Made by a program: the position numbers and the translations under genes. 24,783 nucleotides of DNA from a bacterium (lineage in GTDB: Bacteria; UBA9089; CG2-30-40-21; SBAY01): positions 1 to 24,783 of the forward strand of contig JBFLYA010000037.1 in assembly GCA_040757115.1 (NCBI GenBank), given 5' to 3'. Positions 22,834 through 24,783 of the stretch are shown one piece after another. Each line of letters starts with the position of its first letter. Position 1 is the stretch's first letter. The notes below the pieces were generated by a model. That model was not told the origin of the DNA. It worked only from the letters and a program-made list of their open reading frames with translations, and searched no databases.

Positions 22834-23099
22834 GTAACTATTCACCGCACAGACACAGAGACACGGAGAATAATTTTAGAAAAAGCACGGACAGAGCAAA
22901 TAATTAGGGCTGAAATAGAAGTTCATCACATTTAATTTTGGGATACAACAACGAAAAATACGAAAAAAACATTCTTTATTTTTCGCATCTTTCGGGCCTT
23001 TCGTTGTTTATTACCCCTCTTTGAAAGATGAAATTATGAGACTTGTCCTTTAGATTCTTATCAGTGTCTCTGTATCTCCGTGGTGAGATGAATGGTTAC
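22834..23099. mobile_element. GTAAC-ended palindromic element between tamB and the glycosyltransferase
   Basis: The left end is GTAACTATTCA (22834-22844) and the right end TGAATGGTTAC (23089-23099), continued by ACAGAGACACGGAG words (22854-22870) facing CTCTGTATCTCCGTGG (23068-23083). The inner arms are AACGAAAAATACGAAAAA (about 22951-22969) against TTTTTCGCATCTTTCG and TTTCGTTGTT (22979-23008). The 8-base flanks (GGTTTTAA and GTAAAGAT) do not match, unlike the other complete copies, so it is older or recombined. It separates two convergent genes and may also act as a bidirectional terminator. Confidence 0.65.
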
Positions 23100-23119
23100 G
23101 TAAAGATAAGGTCTTCTGT

Positions 23120-23869
23120 TTATGGTATAAATAACCGACATTTAATCAGCCCTAAATGATGAAGAATGTATTTAATCAGCGTCATCAAGGTTTTTATCCC
23201 GTAAATGATACTTACTTTTAAATTGACCGAAGAGGCATCTTTAAAATATTTAGTTGTTACTGGAATTTCTGCAACCTTAAATTTAAAATGGACGGCTTGA
23301 GCAATTATCTCGGTATCAAAGACAAAATCATTTGAGTTGCGTAAAAAAGGAACGGTTTCAAGAAATTTTCGGCTATAGGCTCTATAACCAGTATGACATT
23401 CAGAGAATTTCATCTGAAATACAAAATTCTCAATAGCGGTAAGAAATTTATTTGAGATAAATTTATAGAGAGGCATTTTGCCTTCTAATGCCTTGCCTTT
23501 AATTAACATTCTGGAGCCTAAAACCATATCTGCCTTGTTTTCTTTGATTGGTTCTATAAGTTGAGGTAGAATACTGGGGTCATACTGACCATCTGGGTGG
23601 AGCATAATGACTATATCTGCTTTTTCTCTTAATGCCTCCATATAACAAGTCTTTTGATTTCCACCATAGCCAACATTATGTGGGTGAGTAATTACCTTTA
23701 AATTAAGCTTCTTAGCTACTTGAGTTGTTTCATCTTTACTGGCATCATCAACTAAGATAATTTCATCTGCTATTCCTTCGGGGATTTCCACATAAGTCAT
23801 ATTAAGGGTTTTAGCCGCATTATAAGCCGGCATAATTATGACAACCTTTGGTCTGGTATTATTTTCCAT
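23120..23869 (-). CDS. Family 2 glycosyltransferase (dolichol/polyprenyl-phosphate sugar transferase type)
   Basis: 249 residues with a GT-A fold. The nucleotide-binding start is VVIIMPAYNAAKTL (9-22) and IILVDDASKDET (37-48, Asp41/Asp42). NVGYGGNQKT follows at 65-74, the metal-site region HPDGQYDP at 91-98, and LGSRM at 117-121. The conserved FSECHTGYRAYSR block follows, as in DPM1-like enzymes that move a sugar from a nucleotide to a polyprenyl phosphate. There are no C-terminal membrane helices beyond a weakly hydrophobic end. The exact sugar cannot be told. It is transcribed toward tamB from the promoter at 23878-23906. The ATG lies only 8 bases from the -10 box, so translation should be leaderless; no Shine-Dalgarno is present. 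Confidence 0.9.
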   Translation of the reverse strand: MENNTRPKVVIIMPAYNAAKTLNMTYVEIPEGIADEIILVDDASKDETTQVAKKLNLKVITHPHNVGYGGNQKTCYMEALREKADIVIMLHPDGQYDPSILPQLIEPIKENKADMVLGSRMLIKGKALEGKMPLYKFISNKFLTAIENFVFQMKFSECHTGYRAYSRKFLETVPFLRNSNDFVFDTEIIAQAVHFKFKVAEIPVTTKYFKDASSVNLKVSIIYGIKTLMTLIKYILHHLGLIKCRLFIP

Positions 23870-23877
23870 CGTGATAG

Positions 23878-23906
23878 ATATTACTAAATTTTTTAGTAGA
23901 TGTCAA
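23878..23906 (-). promoter_or_regulatory. Promoter of the glycosyltransferase gene, leaderless position
   Basis: On the minus strand, TTGACA (23906-23901), a 17-base spacer and TAATAT (23883-23878), then 8 bases, then ATG (23869). The -35 box is perfect and the -10 box has two mismatches. The expected start site falls at or within 2 bases of the ATG. The target duplication of the adjacent element (23911-23918) begins 4 bases beyond the -35 box. Confidence 0.75.
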
Positions 23907-23918
23907 GGAAAATTTCGC

Positions 23919-24388
23919 GTAACCATTCAGCCACAGAGTTCACAGAGAATTAGAAAAATTAGCCACAAATGGACACGAATTAACCTCTGACATTCGATAA
24001 ATGTAGTGCGAACCTTTAGGTTCGCTTTCCTGCTTGCCAGAAGCGAGGCTAATGGTTTTTGCAAAATTAACTTCCACTTTTCTGGAATACCATAAAATAA
24101 ATTAAAAATCAAACATCAAAATGTAAAATTACAAATCAAAAATCAAAATATTCTCCAGCTACTTTGTTAATTTACAAGTATTTTTGCATTTTGCATTGTA
24201 ATTTTGATATTTGCATTTTGATATTTACATTAAAGTTCTTCTTGCTATCGCTCTCCCCAAAAGAGGAACCTATTTATGAAAAAGCAATAAGCCTCGCACT
24301 ACAAATCTTTTTATTATGCGTGTTTATTCGTGGTTATATATTCCCTCTGTGTTCTCTGTGACTCTGTGGCTATATCTTGAACGGTTAC
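23919..24388. mobile_element. Complete 470-bp non-autonomous element with GTAAC termini and 8-bp target duplication
   Basis: The left end is GTAACCATTCA (23919-23929) and the right end TGAACGGTTAC (24378-24388), continued by CCACAGAG/CACAGAGAA words against TTCTCTGTGACTCTGTGG. Perfect direct repeats AATTTCGC flank it (23911-23918 and 24389-24396). Inner layers are TGTAGTGCGA (24002-24011) against TCGCACTACA (24294-24303), a perfect 8-bp hairpin GCGAACCT/AGGTTCGC (24008-24025), and ATCAAAA-type against ATTTTGAT-type heptamer words (24107-24150 and 24180-24226). There is no credible gene inside. A sister copy ends at base 189 of this window. GTAA ends and 8-bp duplication fit IS66-family transposition. 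Confidence 0.85.
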
Positions 24389-24396
24389 AATTTCGC

Positions 24397-24508
24397 GTAA
24401 TTATTGGAAGATTGGTTAAAGTATTTCCTTTAACCTTCGTGTCTTATAGCGGTTATTAACTGGAAGTTTACATAGGATAATACCCATAAATAAGGCATAA
24501 AAATAATC
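24397..24508. other. Short intergenic stretch without recognised content
   Basis: AT-rich sequence between the element's target duplication and the hairpin units. No ORF, promoter or RNA gene is supported. Confidence 0.4.
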
Positions 24509-24628
24509 GTTCCGTTAGGAACATAATATCGGTAGGAATAGATAGACAAATCAATCAGTTCCGTAGGAACGATATATTGGTAGAAAATTTATGGAAAGCC
24601 ATTTACCGATATATTGTCCCTATGGGAC
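24509..24628. repeat. Three hairpin units: GTTCC-loop-GGAAC plus ATATYGGTAG
   Basis: Unit 1 is GTTCCGTTAGGAAC (24509-24522) followed by ATAATATCGGTAG. Unit 2 is GTTCCGTAGGAAC (24558-24570) followed by GATATATTGGTAG. Unit 3 is inverted: TTACCGATATATT and then GTCCCTATGGGAC (24616-24628). The stems change by compensatory substitutions (GTTCC/GGAAC to GTCCC/GGGAC) while the flanking word is kept. No genes or spacers indicate a CRISPR array. Confidence 0.7.
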
Positions 24629-24745
24629 ATTAAATGAAGGATGAGGTAGAATTTTCGGTGGTGTCTGAAAATAACTCTAATAGTGAAATCTATGCAGATT
24701 TGGTGTCCAAAAGGGATTTCCTCCAAAGAGCAAAATGCAAAACTC

Positions 24746-24783
24746 GTTTATAGTTTATGGTTTATAGTGTATAGTTTATAGTG
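24746..24783. repeat. GTTTATA heptamer array at the window end
   Basis: Five consecutive 7-base units (GTTTATA, GTTTATG, GTTTATA, GTGTATA, GTTTATA) and the start of a sixth run into the window end. By analogy with the other intergenic palindromes this is probably the left arm of a nested inverted repeat that continues outside. GCAAAATGCAAAAC words (24730-24743) precede it. Confidence 0.8.

Noticed and set aside
24164-24361. 65-codon frame inside the 470-bp element
   Set aside because: Made from ATTTTGC/ATTTTGAT repeat words, with hydrophobic low-complexity translation. The related copy at the window start does not preserve the frame past base 139.
24509-24628. CRISPR-like short repeats
   Set aside because: Only three units, one inverted, unequal spacing and no cas genes. 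Not a CRISPR array.

Overview
This is an AT-rich stretch of chromosome from a diderm (Gram-negative-type) bacterium. The evidence is a YidC with a long periplasmic domain, a TamB-type outer-membrane biogenesis protein, a PorV-like outer-membrane barrel and several proteins with signal peptides. The mix of large modular secreted proteins (DUF11, discoidin, LamG-like and FlgD-like tails) with word-repeat intergenic DNA resembles uncultured candidate phyla such as Omnitrophota or Desantisbacteria. That placement is inference only.

Layout. (1) 1-5166, housekeeping: aroC with its own promoter, then the conserved rpmH-rnpA-yidD-yidC-jag cluster, which makes ribosomal protein L34, RNase P protein and the membrane-insertion machinery. 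(2) 5167-17823, all on the plus strand, cell-surface proteins: a 1011-residue protein with three LamG-like repeats, a discoidin/Fn3 protein, three DUF11-type paralogs (the last two a very recent tandem duplication), a protein with a FlgD-like C-terminal tail, and a PorV-like barrel fused to a similar tail. (3) 18259-22833, a 1524-residue TamB-like protein. (4) 23120-23869, a minus-strand GT2 glycosyltransferase convergent with tamB.

The intergenic DNA is the most unusual part. At least two complete elements (1536-1780 and 23919-24388) have GTAAC(Y)(R)TTCA terminal inverted repeats and perfect 8-bp target duplications, the signature of IS66-type transposition, but encode no transposase. One has landed between the rpmH-operon promoter and the rpmH ribosome-binding site. 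Two further left ends of this kind carry the 3' end of a GxxExxY-family gene. A second class of intergenic palindromes has arms built from tandem 7-base words (CCARTTA, TCAAAAC, AATTCCA, GTTTATA and others). A 7-base repeat (ATGCAAA) also lies exactly on the start codons of the DUF11 paralogs, where copy number sets the reading frame after an exceptionally strong Shine-Dalgarno sequence, so it may be a phase-variable switch.

Working together: YidC/YidD and TamB concern membrane and envelope assembly. The PorV-like barrel and the FlgD-tailed protein, 23 bases apart, suggest a type IX-like secretion or surface-display route for the neighbouring secreted proteins. Two genes (tamB and the glycosyltransferase) have near-consensus promoters placed so close to ATG that their mRNAs should be leaderless.
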